A stretch of DNA of 44,148 nt, from positions 500,700-544,847 of the forward strand of contig MNCI01007621.1 of NCBI GenBank assembly GCA_015680685.1. Reading direction: 5' to 3'. This stretch comes from Gnetum montanum (Eukaryota > Streptophyta > Gnetopsida > Gnetales > Gnetaceae). The first letter of the stretch is position 1, and each line of letters starts with the position of its first letter. The position numbers were made by a program, and so were the translations under genes. This document shows positions 10,300 to 22,305 of this stretch, piece by piece. The notes under the pieces were generated by a model. It made no database searches. It saw only the letters and a program-made list of their open reading frames with translations, and was not told where the DNA came from.

Positions 10300-11565
10300 G
10301 TAACTAAGACAAATGATTACCAACCACATTCTCAATCCCCTTTTGATCAACCATTGTGAGATCAAATTCTTGCAATATCACCAACCATCATACAGCATGG
10401 GGGCCAAACGTTGGCTTGCTCCTGAGGAAGTGAATGGCACTGTGGTTAATGTGTACAAACACCTTATATCCAAGCACATAACACTTGAACTTTTCCAAAG
10501 CATACACCACTACCATCAGTTCTTTTCTCGTGGTGGTATAATTCAGTTGTGCATCCACAATGCTTCGACTTACACTATGTATGTAATATGGATGTTTCTT
10601 ATCATCAATTTTTGTAAGCATAACTCCTAAGGCATAATTAGATGCATCTTTCATAATATGGAATGGTCTAGGCTAGTCAGGTGCTCATAGAATTAGAGTC
10701 TCTATGAAATTATACTTGACACTTTGGAATGCATTTTTGCATTCCTTGGTCTAGATGAAAGGAGCATCTCTCTTTGTTAGATTGACCAATAGTTTCATGA
10801 TCTTAAAGAAATTCTCTATGAATCATCGGTAGTAACCATTGTGTCCAAGGAATGACCAAACATCTTTGATGGTTTCTGGTAGGCAAGTGATTCCTTGGAT
10901 GATCCTTATCCTTTTAAGGTCTACCTCGATCCCTTCCTATGAACTTTTGTACCCCAATGAAATGCCTTCTTAGACCATGAGATGGCTTTTTTGCTAATTA
11001 AGCCATAGGTTTCTTTCCACATATCTTTTTAGTACTTGCTCAAGGCGGTCCAAGGCTTGCTCAAAGGTAGCACCATAAGTGGAGAAGTCATCCATTAAGA
11101 CTTTCACTCTACTACCTATTTGCTATTGAAAGATGCTTAAGACTATATGTTGAAAAGTCATAGTAGCATTGCATATACCAAAAGGCCTCTTACGATATGT
11201 AAAGATTCCCCAAGGACTTATGAATGTTATTTTGGCCTGATCTTCTAATGTAATCTGGATTTGGTTATAGCGACTATAACCATCTAGAAAAATATAATAG
11301 CAATGCCTAGATATGATGTCCAACACCTAATCAATGAAGGGTAATGGAAAATGATCTTTGGATGTTGCCATGTTTAACAACCTGAAGTTGATACAAACCC
11401 ATAATTTGACACCTCTCTTGGGCACTCTCATGAGTGGGCCGACCCACTTGCTAACTGCAATGGGGTATATGAACCTTGCCTTAAGGAGCTGCTCAATCTC
11501 CTCTTTAACAATTTTTTTTCAATTTTGGGTTCAATTGCCATTGTGGTTACCTCCTTAGCTTCATG
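10300..11565 (-). pseudogene. Element E reverse transcriptase and RNase H, degenerate
   Basis: The RT finger/palm segment reads YIFLDGYSRYNQIQI, then RPFGICNATMTFQ (11123-11326). The catalytic LMDDFSTYG lies at about 11076-11100. The connection reads FLGHNGYYR. RNase H reads KDASNYALGVML, AQLNYTTTRKELMVVVYALE and VFVHINHSAIHFL (10388-10654). The canonical third Asp (TDH) is Asn here (INH). Stops and frameshifts separate the pieces. It would have copied element RNA from a tRNA-Asp primer. Confidence 0.9.
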
Positions 11566-11588
11566 GATGGATCAATGTACAAGTGATG

Positions 11589-12522
11589 CTAGCATATCCA
11601 TGGACCAATTCTAGTAAGTTCAGGATATGACCAAGCAAAGACTGTTGACCATTTGTTGATTGCTTTCAATAGTTTTACTTTCTGTTCAAGAGCAAGTTTG
11701 GAATTAGGTATGACCGGCTTGCCATTTTTCAAGAATGCATATTCCAAGTTGGTGGGTAGAGTTTTCAACTCTAGGAACTCTTGTTTAAAATTCTCAGGGA
11801 TCTCCAACTCTCCCCAATTAGTATATGTGTTTTCATCATTAGAGCATTGGTGATGAACTTTCTCTAGTTCATTCATGTCTATGACATAGGTGCCTATCAA
11901 GCTCTTAGTAGGTTCCATGCATTATGCTACTATCAGAATTAGCAATTAGCCACTAGGTACCCTCTTGTTTTGTGGCTACTACATATAAACACTTTTGAAT
12001 ATCTACTTCATGTGCACACTACCTACATGTAGAAATAGATGCTTGTTTCACAAACCAAAGTTTCTGCACACAATTGCACCTTGTATCACTGTATTTGATG
12101 CATGGAACTTATCTCTTCTTGATCCTTCTAAATGCATTTTCCTTAGATATCTCCAGGGAAAGATCTCTAATGCCCATTCTTACATCAACAATGCTTAGCC
12201 ATGCTCTTCCCATAATGATTGGAAAGTCCCCCTTACAGTTCTCAACCTTGATTACTAAGAAATTAGTAGGATAAGACCATCCATAGATAGCAGTCATAAT
12301 TTCTTTGAACAGTCCCAATGGAATAGTGATGGACTGGTCTACCAGTTCCAATATGATATTTCTCTTCTTGAGAGGTGGTAGGTACCAAGTAGTATACATC
12401 TCACAAGAAATCAAGTTCACACCAAAACTTGAATCAAGAAGAGCTTTATATGGTTCATTCCCAATAATTTGTAAATAGATAAGGGGACTCCTAAGATTAG
12501 TAGCTACAACATGGGTGAGCAT
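11589..12522 (-). pseudogene. Element E protease and protease-RT linker
   Basis: Aspartic protease region at 12109-12522. The active-site block is ALLDSSFGVNLIS (canonical LLDSGA, with Gly changed to Ser). It is followed by ITIPLGLFKEIMTAIYGW and DFPIIMGRAWLSIVD. The linker at 11589-11918 contains LKTLPTNLEYAFLKNGKPVI and STVFAWSYPEL, the usual Athila block before RT. A frame change lies between them. The protease would have cut the gag-pol polyprotein. Confidence 0.85.
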
Positions 12523-12529
12523 AACAACA

Positions 12530-14948
12530 TGGGTAGCATTTGGTTTGAAGGGGACTTGATTGAATGGTTTGTAGAGGATGAGATAGGAGTAGGATGACTA
12601 GCCACCTGAGCCTATGAGGGCTTAGTAGGGCTATTAGTTCAAAAGAATGATCTTTTATGAGCATGAGGTTTTGAACCCCTCAATTGATGAACTAGTTGAA
12701 GATTGATGGCCCTAGTGGTGTTGCATTGATGTGGCTGGGCTACAAGTTCATCCTGCATGGATGGAGCAAGTGGTAGTTGTGTTGAGGGTGGAGGAATAAG
12801 TGTAGAAATAGGAGAATGATAAGGATAAAATGTGGGATCCCTCTTAAAATGTGGATAATGAGCTCTGTAGTATTTGGGGCAATGGTAGTAATGTTAAAAA
12901 GGAGAAACATGACTAGAAGATTCACGTGAAGATAGAGGTTGCTAAACATAATATCCATATGGATATGATTGCCTGTAAGGATACTACTGCCTTGGTGGTG
13001 GCATCCCTCATGACTGTGGTTGGTGCCACTATTGATATTGCTCATATAGTTGTTGTGGAGTTCCACTTGAATAATATTGTTGTTGCTGATGAAATTGCCT
13101 GGGATTTCCTTGAGGATAAGGTAATCTTCTAGGTGTTTACATTTTTGCTAGTCATGGACATAGAGCATATACCCCAAACTCTTGTAAGTGTGACATGATG
13201 GGGCAACATCCCTTAGGATGTTCATATTGGCAGATGTCACACCCACCATCACCATCAAATTTAGTTTCCAAAACTTCATCTACTATAGCAATCTTGCCCT
13301 TACTCCTTTGATAAGCATGTTCAACTTCTTTTCACCTCTTACAATTACAATCACTATCCTTCTCTTGTGATTCATCGATGATTTTTAGAGTAGTTTGGAA
13401 TTTTTCATCCAACAAATCTCACATTTTATCCACCTTATCCAAAATTTTAGATATAGATTTTTTAATTAGCAAGGTCTTTCTATTCACCACCTCATCAAGT
13501 GATGATTCCTCTTCACTATCACAAAATTGGACTTCCATTTTTCTAATGGAAGGATCCCTATTATATTCCTTTATACTTGCACATTTCCTCAACTCTCCTT
13601 TTTCTTTTGCTACCTACTAAATTAGCCTTTGAATCTTATGGGCTTTGAGTTCGGATAGTCTTCCTTGGGCATAGACCCTAAGAGTTCTCTTTTCCAATCT
13701 AAGTCCATCTATGAAATGGTGAAGTTGTTCCCACTGAGAATAACTATGGCCAGGGAATTGGTGTATGAGAGAATAGTATCTACCCATGGTGATGTCCAAG
13801 GGTTCATGGTTTGCTTGCTTTCATCCTTGAATCTACCTTCTCAAATTAGACACTCTAAAGTACATTTGATACTTATCATTAAATAGCTCTAGCATTGTAC
13901 TCCACCTATGAACAGATTTTTGCTCTAAGGACTGGTGCTAGCTATATGCTTCCTTGATGAGTGTTCTAGGAAATAGCTTTAATTTTTGCCAATAATTTTT
14001 AATATTTTTTAAGACATATGCATTGCAAAAATCTTGAAGATATGTTTGTGGATCATATTTATATCCCCTCTCAAATCTAGGAATATGGTTCATATCAAGT
14101 TTTCTAATTCGACTATCTTTCACATGCCTGTTTGGAATTTTTATGGCCTCCACAATATTTAGCATGCATCATTATTTCAATTATGTTGATGACGTCCTCT
14201 ACCACCCCCTTCGTTCATGGTGAGCTTAGAAATCATCCTTGTTGTCCTGCTATTCACCTCCATCATGGTTGTTCTTTTTATGGTGTTTGTTAGAACCAAA
14301 AGAGGAAGAAAAATATGTAATAAAGAGGATGAAGATGGAGGAGGACTACCACCACCATGGTGTCTGCCAACTCCCCTTCAGTTGTCATGTCCATGTTCAT
14401 CAGTTTTCTTATCCTCTTAACGCTTGTCCAAGCCCCTACCTTGACTATCATTTTTACCTAAACCTAGATTGTTGATAGTGGACTGTAGATTCAGGGCTAC
14501 ACCTACATCACCAATAACAAGGGGTGGAGAATCTTCATGATGAGAACCCCCAGAGGGAGGATCCTCATTATCATTTTGGTTAAGTAGAAATAAGAGATTA
14601 GTGAACAATTTTCCCTTCATAAACTCATGGTGCTTCTCCTAGTGTAAATCTCTCCTACATTGTGTTTCAGTGGGATCATAGTCTTGGTAGTCATAATCAT
14701 GCATAATGTACTCCTCTTAAAGACCTTGGATGCCCAACCTCCTAAGAGTTTGAAGTAGCATCCCAGGCATAGATTAATTATGAGGCATTACAATGTTACC
14801 TTCCATATCTCACCATCTTAGTTGTTCATCTTGATACAAGATGAAGGTGAGGTCAAACACATACTCAACTAGATGAGTATACACCACCTTACATTCTTAA
14901 GGGATTGACAGTTTAGCATCATCATGCCTGTGAGAAGAAGAAATTTTG
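12530..14948 (-). pseudogene. Element E gag, degenerate
   Basis: The frame begins at about 14948, where sister copies have AAAATGTCTTCT and E has AAAATTTCTTCT, so the start codon is lost. N-terminal block VVYTH and DLTFILYQDEQ (14800-14910) matches B and I. The capsid block reads KLDMNHIPRFERGYKYDP and NYWQKLKLFPRTLIKEA (13938-14165), then GRYYSLIHQFPGHSYSQW (13617-13799). A zinc knuckle, CDICQYEHPKGCC, lies at about 13195-13245. A Gln/Pro/Tyr-rich stretch at 12740-13130 follows before the protease. Several stops and frameshifts. Confidence 0.85.
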
Positions 14949-15048
14949 CAATACAAATAATATATTAGTGTGCTTATGTGATTATATTTATTGTGAAAAT
15001 GATTTTGTAATACTAAACCTAAATAGTGCATGTTTCAAATAAAAAGAG

Positions 15049-15066
15049 TCCTCGGCAACAATGCCA
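15049..15066 (-). other. Element E primer-binding site (tRNA-Asp type)
   Basis: Minus strand TGGCATTGTTGCCGAGGA, one base inside the LTR. It differs from the tRNA-Asp complement at four positions, all transitions. Confidence 0.75.
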
Positions 15067-15067
15067 A

Positions 15068-16029
15068 TGATGAGTAGTTGAGGTACCCCTACGTTCAACC
15101 ATAATAATCATGAAGTATTTAGGCATGATCCAGTCGAATTTCGAAGACTCTATGTCTTTTGGTACACTAATCTTCTAGGAAGTGAACTTTACCCTAACAA
15201 TAATTTGTTGTCTTCCCAATTACATTTGTGATGTACAAAGGTATGGTTACGTGTAATAAAGGCATCTAATTTTTATTATTTTATGTTTTATGTTCCTAGT
15301 GCTTAAAATAGAAAAATGAAGTAATTTAATAACTAATTTAATTCAACTAGTTAACTAATCTTTAGCTAGTCCTAACATAAGCATTTGGTCCCACTTTCCA
15401 TACACATTTTAAACCCATGTATCTGCTACTAGGATTACCAAGCGTTTATGCTACTAGGAAAACTAAGAAATAATGCCTATGAGATTATGAAGCAAATACA
15501 TATTTACACTCAAACTGGTCATACTTATGTGTTAAATCTATTTAGCTTAATTAAATAAATAATCATTTAAATTATAATTTAGCTTAATTAATTAAATAAT
15601 TAATGAAAATAGTAAATATATAAATAAATCATTAATCTATTCCAAGTGCTGCAAGGTTTGATCAAAAGGCTCATCTTTATTATCATTCACACTAGTGTGT
15701 TCAAGTACAACAATGCTCGAATAAAGATTCGTACACTTTCTGACTCCTACTATGGGCACTCACAAAAATATTCTAACTCGCAAATGACAAAACTACAAAG
15801 CTCTTCTACAACTATCACTTTTCTCCTCCATAAACATGGCTAGTAAGCTCATATTTATAGACTTTATTATGCAATTATGTTGACAGGGCCCCATAGACAT
15901 AGCAAACGCTATGTCAACACAACCTCGTTAACCAGGCAACACCACGTAGACTTTGCTACATTAATAGGGGCCTATTTACCAAGCCACATCAACAGAGTCC
16001 CATCAACATGACCCAATGACAATTCATCA
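15068..16029 (-). repeat. Element E 5' LTR (962 bp)
   Basis: TGATG/CATCA ends, aligned with 6096-7031. TATA box on the minus strand at 15851-15859 (TATAAATAT). The U3 upstream of the TATA box is about 170 bases. The inner end abuts the PBS, and the outer end abuts D at 16030. Confidence 0.85.
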
Positions 16030-16034
16030 ATAGT

Positions 16035-18868
16035 GGTGGCTCCTCCATCGGCATCTTCCCCTTATTGTCAAGATTCTAAAACTAATATCTACTCAATAGC
16101 ACTCTGAGTTTCTCTTCCTTTGATCTAGGATCATACATTATCCACACAAATTCAATGATGTTAGCTAAAGTCAATACTTCCAAAGGACATAACAATTGTG
16201 GAAACATCTTATTTGCCTTGATGTATCATGCTGCAAACTACATCCTTTCCTTCTCAAAAGCTTTGGCCACTTTCTTCAATTCCTAATAGTTGATCATTGT
16301 TTTAACTAGGTCTGCTACTACATCTTTCTGATCTTGGTACCTAGCCTTGACTACTTGTAATTTGGAGTTTGCTATGTGAAGCTTCTATTAGGCATCTTTT
16401 TTATTGGCAAACTTTTTTTGTACATTGAATACATCGTAGTCACTTATTGCTCTAATTTTGTTCTTAGCATGCCTGCTATTAACATGGCCAAGTTAGCATA
16501 TCAAAGATTAGCTAACCCATGTATTCTATTAACTCCTCAATCCATAAGTCTTTATTCTTTATTTCAACTTGATGAACATAGGCAAGACTATCCAAGATGG
16601 GCCACCCTTTTAGTGTTTTTTCTATAATGGAACTAATTATGGCTTGGGCCATCTAGATTTCTTTTTTATTAATTTACTTATACATACCCACTTGGTCTCT
16701 AAAGCATTCTTTTAGCCATTCATGTTTCTTAGGCTCGTTTAGCTATGCATTAATCTCAATTATTGATTTTTGTCACATGATGTTAAATTCTTCCATTGCT
16801 AAGGTTCTATTTTCATACACCAATTGTCTTATGTTAAGGTTGAATCTAGAAAATTATTCTTTCAACTAATGGATGCTTGCTTCTAGCACATTATTTTACT
16901 TCTCAATGTTTGTCAACCTCATGTTTCTAGCAATAATCTTCTTATTTTCTTCTTCTGATGCAGCTATAGTTTTGGCATGTGTATATGCCTAGGCATCTGC
17001 TACTAAAGCATTTCACACTACCTTTTCCCTCTCCATCTCCAGTGGTATGTATTTGGCCGTTAGGTTGTCAAGCTGCTCATTTCTAAATTTCTCAAGCTAG
17101 TTAGGTGCAACGTGTCATGGAAGGTCTTGTGTTTTAGCTCTTAGTATAGTCAATTCTTCTTGTAACCTTTGCATTTTACTTTTTGCACGTTACATTCGAG
17201 TTTTTACTGTGACTAATTTTCCTTTTATTGAGATTAATTCTAACTAGACTACCATGATATTACTAGGGATATCAAAAAGGTTCTACATGACTTGTCATAT
17301 TTGTAGCAGTCTCTCTAATACATCTTCATAGTCTACAGGGATCATTGATGTTCCAGCTATGGTTTCTATATCTTTAGTTTTAGTAATATTAGCATGTGAC
17401 AAAATGGAAACATTACAGGATTATTTGATGTGATTTGTTATGACTTCTATTACTCCTGCTACATCTTGATGTTACATTACCACTACTATGATTCCTTCTC
17501 CTATTTCTAACATTACTTGGAAGGATGCAACATTCCTTGAAATCTACTATGCCCAGTCATCGTCCTCTTCTTCCTACCAAGAGTCAATACCACTTATGGG
17601 TTCTGTAGATATGATAGGTCTACTAGGATTGACCTTAACTCTATACATACTTGAGACTTTCCTGCTACCTTGATTTATTTTTTCTTCTATATGCTATAAA
17701 TGGCTCATTAAGGATCTATAGTCTTGTTGAGCCAATGGAGCACTTCTTCCTAGTCTTTCTGTAGCTACAGTTAATCCACTATGTCCTACTTATTTTGTTC
17801 CTATAGCTAGAATGTTTTCTACTAGTGTGGATCCTACTACAACCTTAGTTCCTATAGGTTTCTCAACTTGATCATTCTTTGTTAGCACTAGCTTAGAAAT
17901 TTCAATAGATGAGGCATTTTGGGCTTTGTGAAAAACATCATTAATGCAGTTCAAAATTCTAGCTTGTTAGCACAATCACCTAATGAGACAAGAGAATTGT
18001 AGAGTATGTTTCCTTATTATCTTCTTCTTGAACATTCTTTGTATTTCCAAAAATAGTAGATGGGCGATGTTGGCTTGGAATTTCCCCATCAAAATAACAC
18101 TTCCTCTAGTAGCATAGATGGAAATTTGATTAAGCCTTTTTGTTGGAAATTTATGATATGTCCTAATATTGAAATAATTCTTCTTGGTAGCGGATAATCT
18201 ACTATATTTTTTCTTAATGATTCCATAGGCCCTCTATAGCCATAGGTTCATTGCATCTGTGTTGGCCCTTGTAGATATTTGAGCTATACTGGCTTTGACA
18301 CATGGTATGTTTAGTGCCTTTTCTATTGGTTCCATAGAGTATGGCACTATGACCCCCTCAACTTTTACTGTGGGATCATCCTATTTATTCTTCCAAAATT
18401 GATAGACTTCTCCTAAGTACCATTTACCATTTCTTAAAATTGTGAACTATAAGGGAGAGGCTTATAGTTGCTCATGGACATCTACAGGTGCAAACTCCAT
18501 AAAAGATCCAAAATTGAGTTCCACTATGACAATGGACATGATGGACTTCCTTTGAATTGTTTGTAAACCCTCATTGGAGAATGTGAGATATTGTCCTTGT
18601 TCTAAAGCAGGTGATGTATCAGCTTCTACCTATGTAGATTATCCTATCACAAGTGTGAACTCATATATGCTATAGGAATGTGACTCTTACTTCGTATGAG
18701 GATTTTATTGGTTACCTTGTCCTCTACCTCTTCCTTTGGATCTTTTCTTCCTACATTGTGATAGTCCTCTAGATTCAAGTCTCTTTGGTGGCATTTACAA
18801 TCATAAAGAATTGTAAGATTACCTAGTGTTTTAGGGAAATCCTCTAATGGTTCATATCCTTTCATCAA
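16035..18868 (-). pseudogene. Element D post-pol ORF: unknown protein with coiled-coil C-half
   Basis: One reading frame can be followed on the minus strand from about 18640 to 16560 (roughly 690 codons), broken by many stops and few frameshifts. An N-terminal piece (18647-18868, starting MMKGYEPLEDF) and a C-terminal piece (16035-16380) lie in a second frame. Most stops are TAG, TAA or TGA where Gln or Arg would fit. The middle has NGKWYLGEVYQFWKNK followed by a VEGVIVPYSMEPIEKALNIP block. This recalls the 'putative plant transposon protein' pattern (an FY-N...VRGV...LLGLP layout), but that is inference. The C-half is helical and Glu/Gln/Lys-rich (AASEEENKKIIARNMRLTNI; YENRTLAMEEFNIM), likely coiled coil. 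The end reads KEEKLRVLLSRY and MEEPPL. No transmembrane or signal sequence is evident. It sits between pol and the 3' LTR of D, the place of env-like or additional ORFs in Athila/Tat elements. Function unknown. Confidence 0.6.
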
Positions 18869-20904
18869 ATTTTAGGTTTCGATCAAAATTTTTATTTATT
18901 ATCAACTTTATTTTTAATTTGGATTGCAAAGGTAGAGAAATTTATTATTTAGATAAAACCCTTTATAAGAAAAACCCTTAATTGAATTATTTTTATCAAA
19001 TAGAAGAAAATTTATCTTAAACAACCTATCACAATCTTTAATTTATTATTTAAGACATATTCAAATGGTCATTTGGAAAGAAACATTAGGTTTATTAGGT
19101 TATGTAAGATTAGAATGTGATTTTCTTTATTATTATTACCCATACTTTGTTCTTCCAAGAGTTAGAGAATTTTTGGCACAATTTCCAAAGACTACACGTA
19201 ATGCTTTTCCCACAACTAATTTGATCACTTTGTGAGCAAAAGGAAATAAAAATGACTCAAATCAAACTTCTGCAGAGGAAGATATAGAGCTCTAAAGATT
19301 TGGAAGTTAGAAAAATAGCATGAACTCCCTAGGCGTGAAATGAGAAAATGAAAAATTTCTTAATGGTCCANCATCATTGAACTTTTGAAGATTTTTGCAA
19401 GTTTTGATGAAACAAATGAGCAAAATGGATAGTTTGTAAGGTGTAAAGATGACTTAAAGGGTTCTTGATCATGGATCATACTTAAAATATAAGAATTTAC
19501 TATCAAAAGTATGTGAAAGAAGAAGTTTGGGCAAGGTAAGTTAATTAAGATTTTAAGAGATGGTTGATCAAAATTGATGAACATATGAATGAATATGAAT
19601 ATGTAGGAAAATAACAAAGATTGTTTAAGTATTCAAAAGTACAAGATTATGTGGAATTGATCATCAAGTATGAAACACAAGAGTTATACAAGTGTGTCCT
19701 CCCCAAAGTAGGCTCTTGCCCTTAATACCCTTGTATAACCACACCTACAAGTGTCTGTCGGAACTTAAGGAGTTTATGTAAATCATACTTGTCTTCCAAA
19801 ATATACATGTTAGTAATTTGTTAAATAAGAAAATAATACTATATTATACAAAACCATCAAATTATGATTATATATAACAGTGAGGTGGAATGGTAGTAGT
19901 AGGGATTATAGGAAATGGGACATGAGATTTCTTACCATAGGCATAATGAATTCTATGTGTAATGCATGGTTAGAATGATCATTAGCCTTTTTTTCCAAGA
20001 TCCAAACCAAATCCATGCTACTTACCAATGATATTGTAGTGTATCATCCCAAAACTGAAAATCATAAGACTATCATAACTACAAGAAATATTATCATTTG
20101 ATAATGAAGTACAAGGAAGCAATTTTATTACTATAAAATTTATTTTAAAGGAGATCTAACCATTTCTTAGATGAGTGTCTTTAGGCATGGGTAACATGTC
20201 TTTCTAGTCTCATAACCAATGCAAGTCCAAGAAACCTAGAAATTTCTAAGAAGTCACTTATCTTTAGGAATGAGTAACATGTCTTTCTAGTGGCATGGTT
20301 AGGTAGCATTTATTTCACAATATACTTCTATTTTTTGTTGGAACTCAAGTAAATAATACAACTTAATAGTAGGATAAGATTCATAGTAGTAGCTTTAGAC
20401 AATTCATAAATCCCCTTAATGTCACACCCTCTTCATTCCCACTTGGCTCTTTACTTTTCCATTTAGGCATAATGATCATTGGTTTATTTTAGTTTTATTG
20501 GGATAATAATGTCATTATGTCCATGGTATGAATCTCTTATTATTGGAAATAAGTGGATGGATGATGTGGTCTCACTGCATATACAGTTAATCCTTTAATG
20601 ATTTGATAGCATAGGTTGAAATTCTCATTATTTCAACTACATTTTGCTTATTTCTTTACACTCTATTAGATAAATCAACAAAAATATGGAAATGATAAAT
20701 GATAAAACTATAGAAGAATGAGAAATAGGTACGAGTAGAAAAACATATAAACAATTTAAAAAGTATTAAAGAATGAAAAATGATAAGAAATGTGAAAAGT
20801 ATAAAAGAATAGAAAATATATTAAAGAATGTAAAAATTAGTAAAAGATGTGAAAAGTATAATAAAAATGTAGAAAGAGTGTTTGGTGCCTAAGTGTAAAA
20901 ATTG
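18869..20904 (-). other. Element D post-integrase noncoding region
   Basis: No intact gene. Blocks match the B and E 3' regions. 19693-19732 (minus strand, ATTAAGGGCAAGAGCC then TTTGGGGAGGAC) pairs with 27594-27630. 20191-20230 and again 20280-20310 hold a duplicated ATGAGACTAGAAAGACATGT-like block that pairs with 8110-8135. An ambiguous base lies at 19371. A 60-codon plus-strand open stretch near 19063-19240 is described as a finding. Confidence 0.5.
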
Positions 20905-22305
20905 ACACCCCCATGACTATTTTCAAAAGTGGAGACTTGGAAGATCGAACAGGTAGTAAGTGGTCTAGTGTCCAAGGTAGAATCTTAGGAGTAGGAAAAG
21001 TCACAAAATGGTTTGACCCATTGGATATTGATAAGGATGAGCTTCTATGAATTCATTGGGTGATAAATTTACATGACACCCGATTGGTATGTAGCATGGA
21101 CAATATAGGATCCTTCCCATAAGATTTAAAACTTCATCTTTTTTGGGGCAAGATTCGAGTTGTAGTAAAGGACTCTATCTCCAAGCTTAATGCATATTTG
21201 TATAATTTTTTCATCATGTCTACATTCGAAATACTTTTTATGGATTTAGTTACTCATTTGAGCTACTAATTAATTTTCATCTAAGAGATTCAAATTCATT
21301 AATCATTTTGTTTGAGCTAGGTCTAAGTTTAGATCAAGTGTGTAAGCAGTTGTAAGGGTATTTAGTTTTACTTGGATTGGCAAAGTAGGTAATTTTTCAT
21401 AAACTAATTTGTATGGTAAATATCCTATAGAAAGTTTCCAAGTTGATTGGTATGCCCATAGACCATCATTAAGTTTATTACTCCAATTCTTCCTATATCT
21501 ACTAACAATTCTAGTTAACAGTCTTGTAATCTCTCTATTAGTCACTTTTGCTTGACCATTTGCTTGGGGATGATAAGAAGCTAATTTATGGTTGACCCCA
21601 TGTTATTGCATTAGCTTCTTGAATGTTGCTCCAGTGAAATGAGTCATGTTATTTGATATTAACATTCGTAGTACTCCAAATCTATTCACCACATGTTGTT
21701 GAAAGAACTTGGTAGCTATTGTGGTTGTGCAATATTTAACTGTACTTTTGCACACTTAGTACAACCATGAACAATCACAATAATGTAAAACTTTCCATTT
21801 AACATTAGTGTAATGGGCCTCATAAAGTCAATTCCCAAAATGTCAAAGGGTTCAAATGGTTGTATCCACTATTGTATCTTTCATTTTTTATTGTTAGTCC
21901 TTAATCCCTTTGGCATGTTTCACAAGATAGTGCAAATCGATATGCATCCTAAATATAGTACGCTAAATGTAACCTACCATCATCAATTTTAGCATTGTTT
22001 GTCATCTTGCATAGTGACCACCACATGGTCCTTCATGTGTATCTTGCAAAAATATTTGTTGATTCTCTTCTAGAACATAACACCATAATAACCCATCAAT
22101 ACATAACTTATATAGATTCTCATTAATTTTCATGTATCATTTTACTTTATGGATAAACTATTCTTTTTACTTTTTATCCCATGCATTAGGAAGAACTTGT
22201 GTGATTAGATATGTCATGTAATCAACAATCCATGACTTTACTATTAAATCTACAATCATTGTTATTTTTGTGAATAAATTTTTATTAGGAAATTGGTTTG
22301 ATAGT
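20905..22305 (-). pseudogene. Element D integrase, degenerate, cut by element B
   Basis: From the insertion junction at 22305 the frame reads SNQFPNKNLF and DYMTYLITQVLP, the linker between RNase H and integrase. The zinc region follows with DTHEGPCGGHYAR and CETCQRD (about 21910-22060). The catalytic segment follows with FDILGIDFMRP-like DNA, then VTNREITRLLTRIVSRYRKN, GLWAYQSTWK and GYLPYKLVYEK (21303-21545). The minus-strand tract TAGTCATGGGGGTGT lies at 20905-20919. Stops interrupt the frame. Confidence 0.85.

Larger units (their letters stand above)
6096..16029 (-). mobile_element. Element E: Athila-like LTR retrotransposon, both LTRs present
   Basis: A 9.93-kb minus-strand element: 5' LTR 15068-16029, PBS, gag, protease, RT, RNase H, integrase, about 1.85 kb noncoding DNA, polypurine tract, 3' LTR 6096-7031. 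Flanking pentamers are GTAGT (6091-6095) and ATAGT (16030-16034), a target duplication with one change. It inserted into element D near the end of D's coiled-coil ORF. The two sides together still align with the intact region of element G (1370-1400). All coding parts contain stops and frameshifts, so it is not autonomous now. Confidence 0.85.

Noticed and set aside
16035-18868. Post-pol ORF considered as a host gene on its own
   Set aside because: Its tail recurs in element G next to a polypurine tract and LTR, which ties it to the retroelement.
16035-18868. Post-pol ORF considered as a retroviral-type envelope
   Set aside because: No signal peptide, transmembrane segment or cleavage motif was seen. 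Position alone is not enough.
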